A DNA stretch of 64,000 nucleotides from Nitrospira sp. (GTDB lineage: Bacteria > Nitrospirota > Nitrospiria > Nitrospirales > Nitrospiraceae): contig JAFEBI010000011.1 in NCBI GenBank assembly GCA_018242725.1, forward strand, positions 62,001-126,000. The letters run 5' to 3'. The notes beneath the pieces are model-generated. The model was not told the DNA's origin. It worked only from the letters and a program-made list of their open reading frames with translations, and searched no databases. Made by a program: the position numbers and the translations under genes. Shown one piece after another: positions 52,796 through 63,315 of the stretch. Each line of letters begins with the position of its first letter. The first letter of the stretch is position 1.

Positions 52796-53608
52796 ATGGA
52801 TAATCCTGTGGAACGTATCCCGCATATCGGTATTGTGGCAGCGACGGCGGAGGGCGCGGCGCTCTGTTACCGGATTTTGTGTCAGGAAGCGGAAAGTGTG
52901 GTGGGACGCCGATATGCTCATCCTGAAGTGACGCTCCATTCATTCTCGCTACACCGGTATCTTGATGCGATCGATCAGGATGATTGGGCAGGTGTGGCCG
53001 CACTGATGACCCAGTCCGCAGCCAAACTGGCGCGCGTCGGTGCCGGCATGATTATTTGCCCCAATAATACGTTGCACAAAGCCTTCAGCCTTGTGGAATC
53101 GCCGGTATCGTGGCTCCACATTGCCAGGCCCGTGGTGAGTGAGGTGGTCGCTCGCCGGTGGCATCGAGTGGGAATTCTCGGGACGCAAACGGTCATGGAG
53201 GGGTCGGTCTATCTTGAGAAGCTGCACCAGGCACATATCGACGTTGTGGCTCCCGACAAGAATGATCGATCTCGAATTCAGCATATTATTCGAAGCGAAT
53301 TGGTCTCTGGACTGTTTGCAACCAAATCAAAGTTGTTCATACAGAAGGTGATTGCGGAGATGGCGCGTAATGGCGCAGAGGCAGTGATCCTTGGATGCAC
53401 CGAACTGCCGCTGCTTCTTTCCGATCATCAGTCGGCCATGCCACTGCTGGATTCGACACGTCTATTAGCGAAAGCCGCGCTGCGTTATGGAGTGCAGGCG
53501 GAGGGATGGTTGGAGGGGGCGTCACCAATAGGTCGTCGAGCTGCGGCAAGTCCGTCAGAAACGGTCGATTCCGTTCCCGACCACATCGATCTTGCGCTGA
53601 ATGAGTGA
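52796..53608 (+). CDS. Aspartate/glutamate racemase family protein
   Basis: 270 residues. Two catalytic Cys in the family context: IICPNNTLHKAF (about 85) and ILGCTELPLLL (about 200), with HIGIVAATAEGAALCYR at the start. The family racemises Asp or Glu or acts on related acids. The C-terminal 35 residues are Ser/Ala-rich and extra. GGAAGG precedes the ATG. Its place between sbp and cysT is unusual; the substrate is not evident. Confidence 0.85.
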   Translation: MDNPVERIPHIGIVAATAEGAALCYRILCQEAESVVGRRYAHPEVTLHSFSLHRYLDAIDQDDWAGVAALMTQSAAKLARVGAGMIICPNNTLHKAFSLVESPVSWLHIARPVVSEVVARRWHRVGILGTQTVMEGSVYLEKLHQAHIDVVAPDKNDRSRIQHIIRSELVSGLFATKSKLFIQKVIAEMARNGAEAVILGCTELPLLLSDHQSAMPLLDSTRLLAKAALRYGVQAEGWLEGASPIGRRAAASPSETVDSVPDHIDLALNE

Positions 53609-53672
53609 GTCAACAGGAGAGGAGTTGGGCGGGCCCGAAAGCTTTGAATGACTGAACAGGGATACGAATCTC

Positions 53673-54509
53673 ATGCGTCTGATCTTGAAACAGCCTAGCA
53701 TCCTTCCGGGATTCGGTCTGACTCTTGGGTTTACCGTTTTTTATCTCAGCCTGATCGTGTTGATCCCCCTCAGCGGACTCTTTATCAAGACGAGCGCCTT
53801 ATCGTGGGGGCAATTTTGGGAGATGATCACGACCAGTCGTGCGATCGCGTCCTATCAATTGACGTTCGGGGCTTCGCTGATCGGAGCGCTCATTAACGGC
53901 CTGTTCGGTTCGATCATTGCTTGGGTGTTGGTCCGATACCGCTTTCCCGGGCGGGCCTTCATCGATGCTCTTGTGGATCTGCCGTTTGCCCTCCCGACGG
54001 CGGTCGCCGGTATTACGCTGGCCGCCATTTATGCGTCGAATGGGTGGCTTGGCCGCTACCTCGACCTTTTCGGCATCAAGGTGGCGTTCACTCCGCTGGG
54101 TGTGCTGGTCGCCTTGACGTTCATTGGGTTGCCGTTCGTGGTCCGCACCGTGCAGCCTGTCCTGCAGGACTTGGATAAAGAAGTTGAAGAGGCGGCCACG
54201 ACATTGGGAGCCAACCGATGGCAAACCTTTCTGGCGGTGATTGTGCCGGAATTGTGGCCGGCTCTTCTGACGGGAATCGCCATGGCCTTTGCCCGTGCCG
54301 TGGGGGAATATGGCTCGGTCATTTTCATCGCCGGCAATATGCCGCTCAAGTCGGAGATCACCCCGCTCCTCATCATGACGAAGTTGGAACAGTATGACTA
54401 TACGGGGGCCACTGCGCTGGGTGTGGTCATGCTGGTGGTCTCATTCGTCCTGGCCTTGGCGATCAATCTGCTTCAATGGTGGAGCAGTGCTCGCCACATG
54501 AATCAATAG
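53673..54509 (+). CDS. cysT: CysT sulfate permease
   Basis: 278 residues, six helices. EAA loop [30 protein letters not shown] (only the first part is diagnostic) followed by [19 protein letters not shown], typical of CysT (CysU). Pairs with CysW to form the sulfate channel. CysW starts 14 bases later. Confidence 0.95.
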   Translation: MRLILKQPSILPGFGLTLGFTVFYLSLIVLIPLSGLFIKTSALSWGQFWEMITTSRAIASYQLTFGASLIGALINGLFGSIIAWVLVRYRFPGRAFIDALVDLPFALPTAVAGITLAAIYASNGWLGRYLDLFGIKVAFTPLGVLVALTFIGLPFVVRTVQPVLQDLDKEVEEAATTLGANRWQTFLAVIVPELWPALLTGIAMAFARAVGEYGSVIFIAGNMPLKSEITPLLIMTKLEQYDYTGATALGVVMLVVSFVLALAINLLQWWSSARHMNQ

Positions 54510-54522
54510 GAAGAGGAAAATC

Positions 54523-55407
54523 ATGAGCGTGCTGAGCACCACCGCCGACAAAGACCTGCAATGGAAAGATGCGATCACGACGGAGAGTTCGTTGGTCCGC
54601 CGACTGTTGATCGGCGCGGCAGCTTTGCATCTCACGCTCTTTCTCCTTATTCCATTGGGAGCTATTTTTGCTGAAGCGTTGAAGCATGGAGTGGGCGCGT
54701 ATTTCGACTCATTCGCCAATGAAGATGCGTTGGCTGCCATCCGGTTGACGCTTCTGGTGGCGGCCATCGCCGTCCCGCTGAACGCATTGTTCGGAGTCGC
54801 CGCGGCTTGGGCCATCGCCAAATTCGATTTCGTCGGGAAGCAGGTTCTGATCAGTTTGATCGATATGCCTCTGGCCGTCTCACCGGTCATCTCCGGCCTC
54901 ATTTACGTGTTGCTCTTCGGCGCGCAAGGGTGGCTGGGCCCATGGCTGGCGGAGCACGACATCAAGGTCATTTTTGCGTTGCCTGGGATCGTGCTGGCCA
55001 CGATCTTTGTGACTGTGCCATTTGTCGCCCGCGAGCTTATCCCTCTCATGCAAGCGCAAGGGCGAGAGGAGGAGGAAGCGGCCCTCACCCTAGGGGCCTC
55101 CGGGTGGCAAATGTTTGCGCGCGTCACACTCCCGAATATCAAGTGGAGCCTCCTCTATGGAGTCATTCTGTGCAATGCGCGCGCGATGGGAGAGTTCGGT
55201 GCGGTCTCGGTCGTCTCCGGTCATATTCGTGGATTGACGAATACGATGCCGCTGCATATCGAAATTCTGTACAACGAGTACAACGCGGTGGCGGCGTTCT
55301 CGGTCGCTTCCCTCTTGACCTTGTTGGCGCTTGTTACCTTGATCGCAAAAACACTGATTGAACAAAAAGCCGCCTCTCATCATCAACGGAAGAGCGGGCA
55401 GTCCTGA
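54523..55407 (+). CDS. cysW: CysW sulfate permease
   Basis: 294 residues, six helices; [21 protein letters not shown] is the ATPase-coupling loop and [19 protein letters not shown] the CysW signature. The preceding GGAAGAGG gives a good ribosome site. The N-terminus (about 1-25) is a short polar extension. Partner of CysT. Confidence 0.95.
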   Translation: MSVLSTTADKDLQWKDAITTESSLVRRLLIGAAALHLTLFLLIPLGAIFAEALKHGVGAYFDSFANEDALAAIRLTLLVAAIAVPLNALFGVAAAWAIAKFDFVGKQVLISLIDMPLAVSPVISGLIYVLLFGAQGWLGPWLAEHDIKVIFALPGIVLATIFVTVPFVARELIPLMQAQGREEEEAALTLGASGWQMFARVTLPNIKWSLLYGVILCNARAMGEFGAVSVVSGHIRGLTNTMPLHIEILYNEYNAVAAFSVASLLTLLALVTLIAKTLIEQKAASHHQRKSGQS

Positions 55408-55442
55408 CAGGTGAAAGGCTCTCTACCCGCAAGGAGTTCATC

Positions 55443-56510
55443 ATGAGTATTCAAGTCGACCATGTCACGAAGAAGTTCGGAGCCTTTACGGTGCTGAACG
55501 ACGTCAATCTGCATGTGCGGTCGGGAGAATTGATCGCGCTGCTCGGCCCATCCGGGTGCGGCAAAACGACTTTGTTAAGAATTCTTGCCGGACTGGAAAG
55601 GCCTGATCAAGGGCGCATTTTCCTGCATGGCACAGAAGTGACGGATCATCGGATCACGGAGCGCCAGGTCGGGTTTGTCTTTCAACACTATGCGCTGTTC
55701 CGGCACATGACCGTGGCGGACAATGTGGCGTTCGGACTCACGGTGAAACCGCGAGCGCAACGACCATCGGCTGCACGCATACAGGAGAAAGTCGAGGAGT
55801 TGCTCACTCTTGTCCAGCTACAGGCCATGGCCGACCGATATCCGAGTCAGCTGTCGGGAGGGCAACGACAGCGTGTCGCCTTGGCCCGGGCGCTGGCCGT
55901 GGAACCAAAACTCTTGCTATTGGATGAACCATTCGGAGCGCTTGATGCCAAGGTTCGGAAGGAGCTCCGGCGCTGGTTGCGTCGGCTTCATGACGAGCTG
56001 CATATCACCGGCATTCTCGTCACGCATGACCAGGAGGAGGCGTTGGAAGTCGCCGACCGCGTGGTGGTGATGCATCAGGGGAACGTCGAGCAGATCGGCA
56101 CGCCGGATGAAGTGTACGAAAATCCGGCGACGCCGTTTGTGTACCAATTCCTCGGCGATGTGAATGTGTTCCACGGACGCATGTCACAAGGACGGGGCAT
56201 GGACGGAGAAGATCGGACAATTACACCTGAGTGGGAACATTTTCCCGAGGAACGAGAAGTGACGTTTGTGCGGCCTCATGACTTGGAGCTCAGCGTCAGT
56301 CGGACGAGCCCGACACAGCTTGAGGCGACCGTGCGCTTCGTCAATACTGCAGGAGCGCGCGTACATTTGGAACTCGAGTCGAAAGAGTCGTCGGAGCTGA
56401 TTGCTGTGGAGCTGACGAGAGAACGTTATCGAGAGCTGAAACTCCAGCCGGGTAATGTCGTCTATCTCCATCCGAAGCAGCTGCAGGTTTTCAAGGTTCC
56501 TGCCACCTAA
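55443..56510 (+). CDS. cysA: CysA sulfate ABC transporter ATPase
   Basis: 355 residues. Walker [10 protein letters not shown] (about 36-44), signature [14 protein letters not shown] (about 137), Walker [13 protein letters not shown], switch His in LVTHDQEEA, and a CysA C-terminal regulatory domain (about 240-355) with [20 protein letters not shown] precedes ATG 55443. Last gene of the sulfate region, which converges on the YdjM-like gene. Confidence 0.95.
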   Translation: MSIQVDHVTKKFGAFTVLNDVNLHVRSGELIALLGPSGCGKTTLLRILAGLERPDQGRIFLHGTEVTDHRITERQVGFVFQHYALFRHMTVADNVAFGLTVKPRAQRPSAARIQEKVEELLTLVQLQAMADRYPSQLSGGQRQRVALARALAVEPKLLLLDEPFGALDAKVRKELRRWLRRLHDELHITGILVTHDQEEALEVADRVVVMHQGNVEQIGTPDEVYENPATPFVYQFLGDVNVFHGRMSQGRGMDGEDRTITPEWEHFPEEREVTFVRPHDLELSVSRTSPTQLEATVRFVNTAGARVHLELESKESSELIAVELTRERYRELKLQPGNVVYLHPKQLQVFKVPAT

Positions 56511-56558
56511 TCCTGGATTCACGATCGCACGCATTCATGAGGACCATGGCGGCTTTGG

Positions 56559-57128
56559 CTATTGGTTTCGTGTGGGCGCCTCTGTTCTTGGGCTTGCCGG
56601 CCAGAGGTGTTGACGCGCGCGGCTTATCAGGAGTACTCCGACGGCTGGGAGCCAGATCCATGTCACTTCACTTGCCAGGATTTGAAAGGTCTGTCCGGTG
56701 AAGAAGTCGCTGATGCCGATCGGAGAGACAGCGACTGGTCGAAACGGAAAGAAATATCGGGTTGGATCAAATGGAGAAAAGAACGCCACACCGAGTCCGC
56801 CGTCCGTCAGCGCATCAAGCACACCGTGTGAGGCAGTACACAAGAACAGATATAGCCCTATCCCAACTTTCGTCGACGATGATTCCTGACGATAGCCGAG
56901 TGCGACGAGCGTGGTACTGAGCAGGCCGGCGAAGAAGAGGGAATGGGTCATGCCGCGGTGGCCCCAGAGATCGCCGTATTGAATGCCAAAGGCAAATCCG
57001 ACCACATCGAGATCCGGCATAATGGAGCAGGCCGCACCGGTCAGGAGCACGGGCCACCTCATCGCGCGATGTGATACTGTCTTGCCGAGTGTGAGTGCCA
57101 CGAACGCATGAGAGAATGCTGAGGCCAT
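56559..57128 (-). CDS. YdjM-like inner-membrane metal-dependent hydrolase
   Basis: 189 residues, DUF457/YdjM family: ASAFSHAFVALTLGK, LPDLD-type motif SIMPDLDVVGF, WGHRGMTHSLFFA and ASHGVLDALTDGGLG provide the His/Asp residues of the predicted metal site in a membrane protein with four to five helices. Relatives include LexA-controlled proteins of unclear substrate. It precedes nothing obvious in an operon; trmL lies 29 bases upstream in the same direction. Confidence 0.88.
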   Translation of the reverse strand: MASAFSHAFVALTLGKTVSHRAMRWPVLLTGAACSIMPDLDVVGFAFGIQYGDLWGHRGMTHSLFFAGLLSTTLVALGYRQESSSTKVGIGLYLFLCTASHGVLDALTDGGLGVAFFSPFDPTRYFFPFRPVAVSPIGISDFFTGQTFQILASEVTWIWLPAVGVLLISRARQHLWPASPRTEAPTRNQ

Positions 57129-57156
57129 GAAGCCGTCCGGTGCTCACGTATGAAGA

Positions 57157-57621
57157 TCAGGACCCATTCTCAAAGCCAATCTGCCGCCATGCCTCATAGA
57201 CAACGACCGCCACGGCGTTCGAGAGATTGAGACTGCGACTCTCAGGGCGCATGGGGAGACGAATACGTCGTTCCGCTGCAAACGTGTCTATCAAATCGGC
57301 GGGGAGTCCACGGGTTTCTGGACCAAACAGAAACGCATCGTCTGGTGCGTAGGTGATGCGATCGTAGCGCTGGATATTCCGCGTCGAGACCGCAAACACA
57401 CGACGAGTTTTGAACTGTTCGGCACACTCGGCCCAATTCTCATAGACGCTGAGCGTGGCAAACTCGTGATAGTCCAACCCGGCCCGTCGCAACTGCTTAT
57501 CTTCGAGGGAAAATCCCAAGGGTTTCACCAGGTGCAGACGCACGCCGCTGTTGGCACAGAGGCGGATGATATTGCCGGTGTTCGGGGGAATCTCAGGTTG
57601 ATAGAGAATGACGTTGAACAT
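57157..57621 (-). CDS. trmL: TrmL tRNA (cytidine/uridine-34 2'-O)-methyltransferase
   Basis: SPOUT-fold methyltransferase for the wobble base of tRNA-Leu, 154 residues, the usual length. Motifs: LYQPEIPPNTGNIIRLCAN, FLFGPETRGLP and LPMRPESRSLNLSNAVAVVVYEAWRQ, which form the trefoil knot and SAM site. All are intact. Confidence 0.94.
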   Translation of the reverse strand: MFNVILYQPEIPPNTGNIIRLCANSGVRLHLVKPLGFSLEDKQLRRAGLDYHEFATLSVYENWAECAEQFKTRRVFAVSTRNIQRYDRITYAPDDAFLFGPETRGLPADLIDTFAAERRIRLPMRPESRSLNLSNAVAVVVYEAWRQIGFENGS

Positions 57622-57690
57622 CTAAGGGACAGTGTAGCACGGCCGCGCTGTGCGGCACGACGATCCTGAGGTGGGTCGCCATGACACAGC

Positions 57691-58725
57691 TTAGGTTGCG
57701 GGGTGTGGAGAATTGTATCCGTGAGGATTGAGGCTCTGCCACTTCCACGTATCGGCGCACATGTCGGCAAGGGTTCGGTTCGCTTGCCAGCCGAGAAGGG
57801 CAGCCGCTTTGCTGGGATCTGCGTAACAAGCTGCGATGTCGCCTGGTCGACGAGGTGCGATCTTGTACGGCACGGGTTTGCCGCTGGCTTGTTTGAATGC
57901 TCGTACAATGTCCAGTACGCTGTACCCGGTTCCCGTTCCAAGGTTGACCGTGAGGCATTCCGTCTGATGCGGTACTCGTTCGAGCGTTTCCAGTGCCTTG
58001 AGGTGTCCGATGGCGAGGTCTACGACGTGAATATAGTCGCGTACGCCGGTACCGTCCGCCGTGGGATAATCATCACCGAACACGTTCAGATGCGAGCGTC
58101 GACCAACCGCTACCTGTGCCACAAACGGCATCAGGTTATTCGGCGTGCCCTGCGGATCTTCTCCGATCAACCCACTCTCGTGCGCGCCGACCGGATTGAA
58201 GTAGCGGAGAATCCCGATGCGCCACGAGGTGTGGCTTCCCGGGAGATCCCGTAGTATGTGCTCCACGATCAGTTTCGTTTGCCCGTAGGGATTGGTCGCA
58301 GAAAGCGGATGGTCCTCCGTCAACGGTAGCCGCTGTGGATCACCGTACACCGTGGCGGAGGAGCTGAACACCAGTGTCTTGACTCCACAGATTTCCATCG
58401 CTTCCAGCAGGCATAATGAACCGGTCACATTATGGCTGTAGTAGGTCAGCGGCTGTTGGACTGACTCACCGACTGCCTTGAGACCGGCAAAATGAATGAC
58501 TGATTGGGCGCCACTTTCGCGCAGCGCTGTCACCAGCGATTCTCGGTCGCGGATATCGCCACGGATGAAGCGAAACCGCTTCCCTGTAATCTGTCGGACA
58601 CGTTCAAGCGATTCCGGATGGCTGTTGCAAAAATTATCGAAGACGGTCAAGTCGTGTCCCGCCAAAAGCAGCTCGACACAGGTGTGAGAACCTATATAGC
58701 CGGCACCGCCTGTCACTAGAATCAT
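57691..58725 (-). CDS. galE: UDP-glucose 4-epimerase
   Basis: Interconverts UDP-glucose and UDP-galactose for surface polysaccharides, 344 residues. Rossmann motif [10 protein letters not shown] (5-14), catalytic SSSATVYG and YGQTK (about 148-152), and C-terminal [16 protein letters not shown]-dependent SDR fold, complete. Monocistronic, divergent from the TPR gene. Confidence 0.95.
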   Translation of the reverse strand: MILVTGGAGYIGSHTCVELLLAGHDLTVFDNFCNSHPESLERVRQITGKRFRFIRGDIRDRESLVTALRESGAQSVIHFAGLKAVGESVQQPLTYYSHNVTGSLCLLEAMEICGVKTLVFSSSATVYGDPQRLPLTEDHPLSATNPYGQTKLIVEHILRDLPGSHTSWRIGILRYFNPVGAHESGLIGEDPQGTPNNLMPFVAQVAVGRRSHLNVFGDDYPTADGTGVRDYIHVVDLAIGHLKALETLERVPHQTECLTVNLGTGTGYSVLDIVRAFKQASGKPVPYKIAPRRPGDIAACYADPSKAAALLGWQANRTLADMCADTWKWQSLNPHGYNSPHPAT

Positions 58726-58920
58726 ACGTTGTCTCTCGCAAGGGTAATTTCAGAGATTGAGCTGACCAGAGTAGCGAGGTCATGAGGATAGGTCAAGACA
58801 GTGAACGAAGCCGCCCGGCAATTCGTGAGAGACGGTCCTGCAGAAGCCTCCCTGATACATTCTTTCGACTTCTTGATATAGTGGATTCCACGTGCTCAGA
58901 ACTTCAATAATAGGAAGACG

Positions 58921-60654
58921 ATGATGTCATCCGTGAGGCAAGGTGCTGCTGATCGGCCACGAGTACGTACAGAGGCTGTTCTCGTGTGGATATCGATCTC
59001 GGTGGTCCTGATGGCTGGTCCCTGCGTTGTCGCCGATGACGGATCAAGATTGTCGGCAGAACAAGTCGCCGAGCATGCCAAGACAGACTGGGAGAGCGGC
59101 GCGGTGACTGCTTCGCTCGACTTACTCAGGCAGGGGATACATGATTATCCACAAGAGCTTGCTCTCCAGAAGTTACACGGTGACATTCTGTCCACGTTGC
59201 GTGATCCGAAGGAAGCTGTCCAGGCCTATGATCGAGTTCTTGTTGCAGAGCCAGCTGCGCTGGATGTCCGTTGGGCGAAATGGGCGGTGCTGGTTCGGTG
59301 GGGACAGGAAGCTGAGGCGATTGCAGAGCTTCGTGCCATTGTACGGGTTGATGTCCAGAATCCACTGGCCCATTGGCGGTTGGCACAGGAGCTTCGAAAG
59401 ATCGATCGTTTGGAGGATTCGCTCGAGTCCTATCAGCGGGCGGTGGAACTGAAGCCTGAATTCCTGGGCTGGCGACTGGCCTTGGCGCGTGCCCGCTTTG
59501 ACGTGTTGGATTATTCAGGCGCGGATGCTGATCTTCGGTATGTATTGGAACACGTTCCGCCTGGTTCTCCCCTTGAGCTGCCGGCCAAGAACCAGCTTGC
59601 CCAGCTCCATGAGTCAATGGAGCGAGGGCGACGCTTCACCCCGGAGCTGACGCCCACAGCCTCTGCCACACAGCTGAAGGAATGGGCTGCCATGCGGTCG
59701 GATGCCTGGAAGTTGTTTGAGGCAGGGCGATACCGGGAAGCCGAACCGATGTATCGTCGGTTGCTGGTGCTCAACCCCAGTGATCCCATCGCCACCCATC
59801 AATTGGGACTGACGCTCATGCAATTGGACCGGTGCGAGGAGGCACTCGCGGTGTTCGGCAATATCTCGAACCTCAATCCAAACGAGGAAGATTTTGCAGA
59901 TACGACGTTCCGGATGGGACAGTGTTATGTGAAATTAGAACGGTGGGACGAAGCCTTCATCCACTTTCAACTGTTGTATGACGCAGCCGTTGAGTTTGAG
60001 CAGGCGAATAAAGATGTTCCATTTCCGGCCGGCACTCGCGTGCTCGCGAAGGACAAAATCACTCGGTGGCTCGACAAAGTGAAGCCTCATGTACCTGAAT
60101 CAGTGAAACTGAAGGAAGAAGAAGCGAATAGAGAACGCGAGGTGCGTGACCAGCCTGTACTATCGGAAGAAGCCCTCTATGCCAGGGCAACTGAAAGAAT
60201 AAAGGCACAGAAGACGTTGGAAAGCGGGGCGGCGATTGCCGGTCGCGACGCAGATTTTAGCTGGTTTCGATTTGTGATTCCGGCGACTAAGGTGGTGCGG
60301 GATGACTTTCCAACCGGCGCTCACGAGTTCATCCCCCTGAATCCTGGAGACATATTCTCGACCACTCAACCGGAAATTTATTTGGTGTTTAGACTGGTGT
60401 CGGATTCATTCGATGCAGTGCCATTGACCGCGCGCTGTTCAGTCGAAACTCGTGACATGATGGAAGACTCACCGACAATGGTCCAGGATCGCGTCATGAC
60501 CACCACAAACGACCGATCCGGTTATTTTCTCCTCACTCCTCCCCAAATGGGCTGGTCTCCAGGCCTCTATCGGTGCGGCCTCTTTGCCGGAGAGCAAACA
60601 TCGGCCTATTCCTATGTGGACGAAGTGCGGTTTAGGATCGTCGAAGCTCGTTGA
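58921..60654 (+). CDS. Exported TPR-repeat protein
   Basis: 577 residues with a signal-like hydrophobic segment (about 18-38, ending PCVVA). Several tetratricopeptide units lie at about 60-215 and 250-330 (LALQKLHGDILSTLRDPKEAVQAYDRVL, AHWRLAQELRKIDRLEDSLESYQRAVELKP, MYRRLLVLNPSDPIATHQLGLTL are examples of their rhythm). The last 120 residues form a different, beta-rich domain that ends in YVDEVRFRIVEAR. ATG doublet after GGAAGACG. It probably acts as a scaffold in the periplasm; no specific partner can be named. Confidence 0.8.
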   Translation: MMSSVRQGAADRPRVRTEAVLVWISISVVLMAGPCVVADDGSRLSAEQVAEHAKTDWESGAVTASLDLLRQGIHDYPQELALQKLHGDILSTLRDPKEAVQAYDRVLVAEPAALDVRWAKWAVLVRWGQEAEAIAELRAIVRVDVQNPLAHWRLAQELRKIDRLEDSLESYQRAVELKPEFLGWRLALARARFDVLDYSGADADLRYVLEHVPPGSPLELPAKNQLAQLHESMERGRRFTPELTPTASATQLKEWAAMRSDAWKLFEAGRYREAEPMYRRLLVLNPSDPIATHQLGLTLMQLDRCEEALAVFGNISNLNPNEEDFADTTFRMGQCYVKLERWDEAFIHFQLLYDAAVEFEQANKDVPFPAGTRVLAKDKITRWLDKVKPHVPESVKLKEEEANREREVRDQPVLSEEALYARATERIKAQKTLESGAAIAGRDADFSWFRFVIPATKVVRDDFPTGAHEFIPLNPGDIFSTTQPEIYLVFRLVSDSFDAVPLTARCSVETRDMMEDSPTMVQDRVMTTTNDRSGYFLLTPPQMGWSPGLYRCGLFAGEQTSAYSYVDEVRFRIVEAR

Positions 60655-60693
60655 CTATCAAATCCATTGTTCCATTCCTCGAAGCTATTTCCC

Positions 60694-60936
60694 TCACCTA
60701 AAGAGCCGAGCAACGAGCTGATCGCGACTGATTTCGAAATGGGTTGCGACATCACTAAGAATCGCCGAAAGCGTTCCGATACGAAGGGGTGAATGTTGTG
60801 GGATTGTTACGTGGTGCTCGCCATGCTGAAGAGTGGTGAGGCGGAAATGGCTCCCGGTCTGACGAGTAATGGAGTAATCAAGCTGGCGAAGTGCTTAGGC
60901 AAGATCGTTTCCAGACAGATCGCGGGGAAGCCTCAT
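60694..60936 (-). pseudogene. hicA: hicA toxin gene with a premature stop
   Basis: The frame from ATG 60936 gives MRLPRDLSGNDLA, then a TAA stop (60895-60897, codon 14), then ALRQLDYSITRQTGSHFRLT and HHVTIPQHSPLRIGTLSAILSDVATHF down to TGA 60694. This is a complete HicA dsRNA-binding-fold toxin, with the catalytic His (TGSH) present, broken by one nonsense codon at a place usually occupied by Lys, Gln or Glu. The start overlaps the hicB stop by four bases. No ATG or GTG follows early enough to restart. Confidence 0.85.
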
Positions 60937-61139
60937 ACCGCGATGACTTCTTCGCGGACATGGTGGAGACGAACCACTTTTGGACCTTTTCCTGCATCAA
61001 AATGGCAACGAACTGCCTCCCTAACCTTTTCGGGTAGTTCAGCTAGGGTATCGGCTTCAGTAAAGATTGATTGACCGAGTGCGCGGGCAATAAAGCCCCC
61101 CTCGGGGGCTTCTTCGACAATAAAGATCAGTTCGCTCAT
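60933..61139 (-). CDS. hicB: HicB-like antitoxin
   Basis: 68 residues from ATG 61139 (a GTG 3 bases upstream is also possible). HicB partial RNase-H-like fold: IFIVEEAPEGGFIARALG, then ADTLAELPEKVREAVRCHF. It lacks a DNA-binding domain, as in other short HicB proteins. It is in the reversed hicB-hicA order, and its partner toxin is a pseudogene, so it may be a surviving orphan antitoxin. A perfect GC hairpin lies inside its coding sequence (61093-61111). Confidence 0.85.
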   Translation of the reverse strand: MSELIFIVEEAPEGGFIARALGQSIFTEADTLAELPEKVREAVRCHFDAGKGPKVVRLHHVREEVIAV

Positions 61140-61350
61140 CACGAGGCCTCATAAAGAAGACATTGGCCATCGTAGCCCGGTGTCATCACGTTGTCCAGCC
61201 CTGCGGGATTCTTATGAACTTTCGTTGCACAACCAGTTTTCCCTTCATCAGCCACATTGAGTACAGTGTCGTTCCAGCCTAAGTGGACACATGTTCCCAG
61301 AACGACAGCTGCAATTGATCTCTCTTTCCCCTCAGAGGTAGACTGAGGGC

Positions 61351-61581
61351 GTGATTCCTCCCAAAACTCCTGCAGTAAGAAATTGGCATCTGAGTGGCAT
61401 GATTGCGCGATCCGTCGGCATCATTGCCATTGCCCTCGGCTTCGTCATCGGCATGTACGGTCTTGACCATCCAGACTCACCGTGGCTTCAGACTGCCCTG
61501 GGCTTACTTGTGGCCGGGATGATGGCCCAAGGCTATGCGCTCTACTGTTCGATCAAGCGGATGCAGCAACGGAATACCTGA
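61351..61581 (+). CDS. Small two-helix membrane protein, unknown function
   Basis: 76 residues from GTG 61351 (TGAGGGC upstream); ATG 61399 would remove the first 16. Two hydrophobic helices (IARSVGIIAIALGFVIGMYG and TALGLLVAGMMAQGYALY) around a short DHPDSPW loop, basic C-terminus. No family recognised; alone between hicBA and the patatin gene. Confidence 0.55.
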   Translation: MIPPKTPAVRNWHLSGMIARSVGIIAIALGFVIGMYGLDHPDSPWLQTALGLLVAGMMAQGYALYCSIKRMQQRNT

Positions 61582-61692
61582 TCAGGCTTCCCTCGGCTCG
61601 CGTGACAAGTCTCAATACCACCAGCATCAGCCGTCACTGACCAGCTTGTGATTGAGGTTGCTAGGAAAGACTCTCTCTATCATTTCATCCTT

Positions 61693-63315
61693 TCATTTCA
61701 CTAACGACATTTGATTTCGGCAAATCATCGCTTTCATGTGCGCATATCCAAGGTCAATGAGGGCTTCAACCCGATCTTCAAGTAGCCACTGATTCAAAGT
61801 ATCTATTTGGGGAAATTGAGGATCACGGGCTACCGGGTAAATCTGATCGACTAGGTGTTTACTAAAGTACAATTCAGGAGTCTTCTCAGCTCCCCCAACA
61901 GCGCATTGCTCATCAGGAACGGAAGCAGGAGCAGTTGTTTGTTTGGTTCGGTCAACAGATAATTTTAAATATCGCACCTCAAGCTTCGCAGCATCGTTTG
62001 CAGCTGTATCTGTCGCCTTACGGGGGAGGAGAATCGATCCTTCCATTAATGGATGTTGCCAGGTTGATATTGGTGGGTCGCACTCAATAGAGCCATCCGG
62101 ACAGACAACTGGATTCAAGACGACCTTTTTAAGGTGGTCATCAATATCACGAACAGTCAGACGCATTCCCAGGCCTTCACTCATATGCTTTTTTAATGCG
62201 TAGTACCCTTCAAAGTGAAACCAAGGGTCGTGTTCTGCATCTACAATGGTGATCACCTCACATTTGCGCTTGGCCAACGCGTAAGCACCAAGATTTTCAG
62301 AGAACGCCCCATCGGCAAGGTACAATAACTTTGACTCCCCGCCGCTGTTAGTAGGGGCATAGATTTCAAGCCCTAGGCCTAGATCGATGGATGCTCGCAT
62401 GAAATGCAATGGCTTGTTCAACGGTACATCGAGCGCAGCTCCAGATGCCATTACATATTCGATCAGTGATTTGTCCAGTGCCTGATTTCTGAATGCACCG
62501 AGTTGTGTTGTAACAGCTGCATATCCCGCTGAATCAGAACCCAGCATGAGAGGGGTGACTTCAAGCATCCTTTTTCTCTCGAATATCTTGGCGTCCTCAC
62601 TATCGTACGCGGTTGTATTAAGGATTGGCCAAGGTAGGTGGTGTCTTGTGACAAAGGTGTTGAGTTCGCTGAGGGAGGGGATTATGCGAGAAACGTCGCC
62701 ATAATTTGCATAAAACTCACTCAGCCTATTGCGGTAAATAGACCTAAGAATTCTATCCTGTTCGAACAGCAACGGGTCACCAACCCTCCTGCTGATATAA
62801 TTATTGGGGAAAAAATAGGGTAGGTTCCATGCATTGAAGACCATCCCCGCGGCTGTAGTAGAAGCTATATTGAGCGCATCATGTTTCCTATAATGCAATT
62901 GAGTGTGCCCCTCTACAAAGGTTCTGAGGTTTCCATCCGTAAAGAGAGGCTTACTCGACACTCCCGTCTCCGATTTAGATTGTCCATTTTGGCTATAAAG
63001 GCTGGTGTAGTACAACATCATTGCGTACGTGCCACCTGAGACACCGGAAATTATGTCGAGTGAATCGAGCTGATCAAACTCGCTCAGTGCTTTCATGACA
63101 CCAATAGCGTAAGAGGCAGCTCGCATGCCTCCCCCGGAGAGAGCTAGGCAGTGCTTGGGTGGCTTGGATACATGAGTGGGAAGTAACGACTTGTCGGGGT
63201 GAGCTGAATCTGTTTTGGCTTCATTAAGCGTTCCGAATTGTGCGCAGGCAGATGAGGATATGGAAAGGGCGAAGAGGATAATTCCCAAATTAATCATTCG
63301 TGAGGTATCGCGCAT
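61693..63315 (-). CDS. Patatin-like phospholipase
   Basis: 540 residues. N-terminal signal region with a Cys near residue 24 (SISSSACAQ), so possibly a lipoprotein. The patatin set is present: oxyanion loop LALSGGGMRAASYAIGVM (about 57-74), nucleophile elbow GVSGG (about 91-95) and catalytic Asp in LADGAFSENLG (about 335). The Asp is in DGA rather than DGG. Hydrolysis of phospholipid or acyl ester at the envelope is expected. ATG 63297 is an alternative start. It lies 98 bases after a lipoprotein gene in the same direction and could be cotranscribed. Confidence 0.85.
   Translation of the reverse strand: MRDTSRMINLGIILFALSISSSACAQFGTLNEAKTDSAHPDKSLLPTHVSKPPKHCLALSGGGMRAASYAIGVMKALSEFDQLDSLDIISGVSGGTYAMMLYYTSLYSQNGQSKSETGVSSKPLFTDGNLRTFVEGHTQLHYRKHDALNIASTTAAGMVFNAWNLPYFFPNNYISRRVGDPLLFEQDRILRSIYRNRLSEFYANYGDVSRIIPSLSELNTFVTRHHLPWPILNTTAYDSEDAKIFERKRMLEVTPLMLGSDSAGYAAVTTQLGAFRNQALDKSLIEYVMASGAALDVPLNKPLHFMRASIDLGLGLEIYAPTNSGGESKLLYLADGAFSENLGAYALAKRKCEVITIVDAEHDPWFHFEGYYALKKHMSEGLGMRLTVRDIDDHLKKVVLNPVVCPDGSIECDPPISTWQHPLMEGSILLPRKATDTAANDAAKLEVRYLKLSVDRTKQTTAPASVPDEQCAVGGAEKTPELYFSKHLVDQIYPVARDPQFPQIDTLNQWLLEDRVEALIDLGYAHMKAMICRNQMSLVK

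Noticed and set aside
61093..61111. Perfect 8-bp GC hairpin looking like a terminator
   Set aside because: It lies inside hicB codons for a conserved EAPEGG stretch and lacks a U-run; coding constraint explains it.
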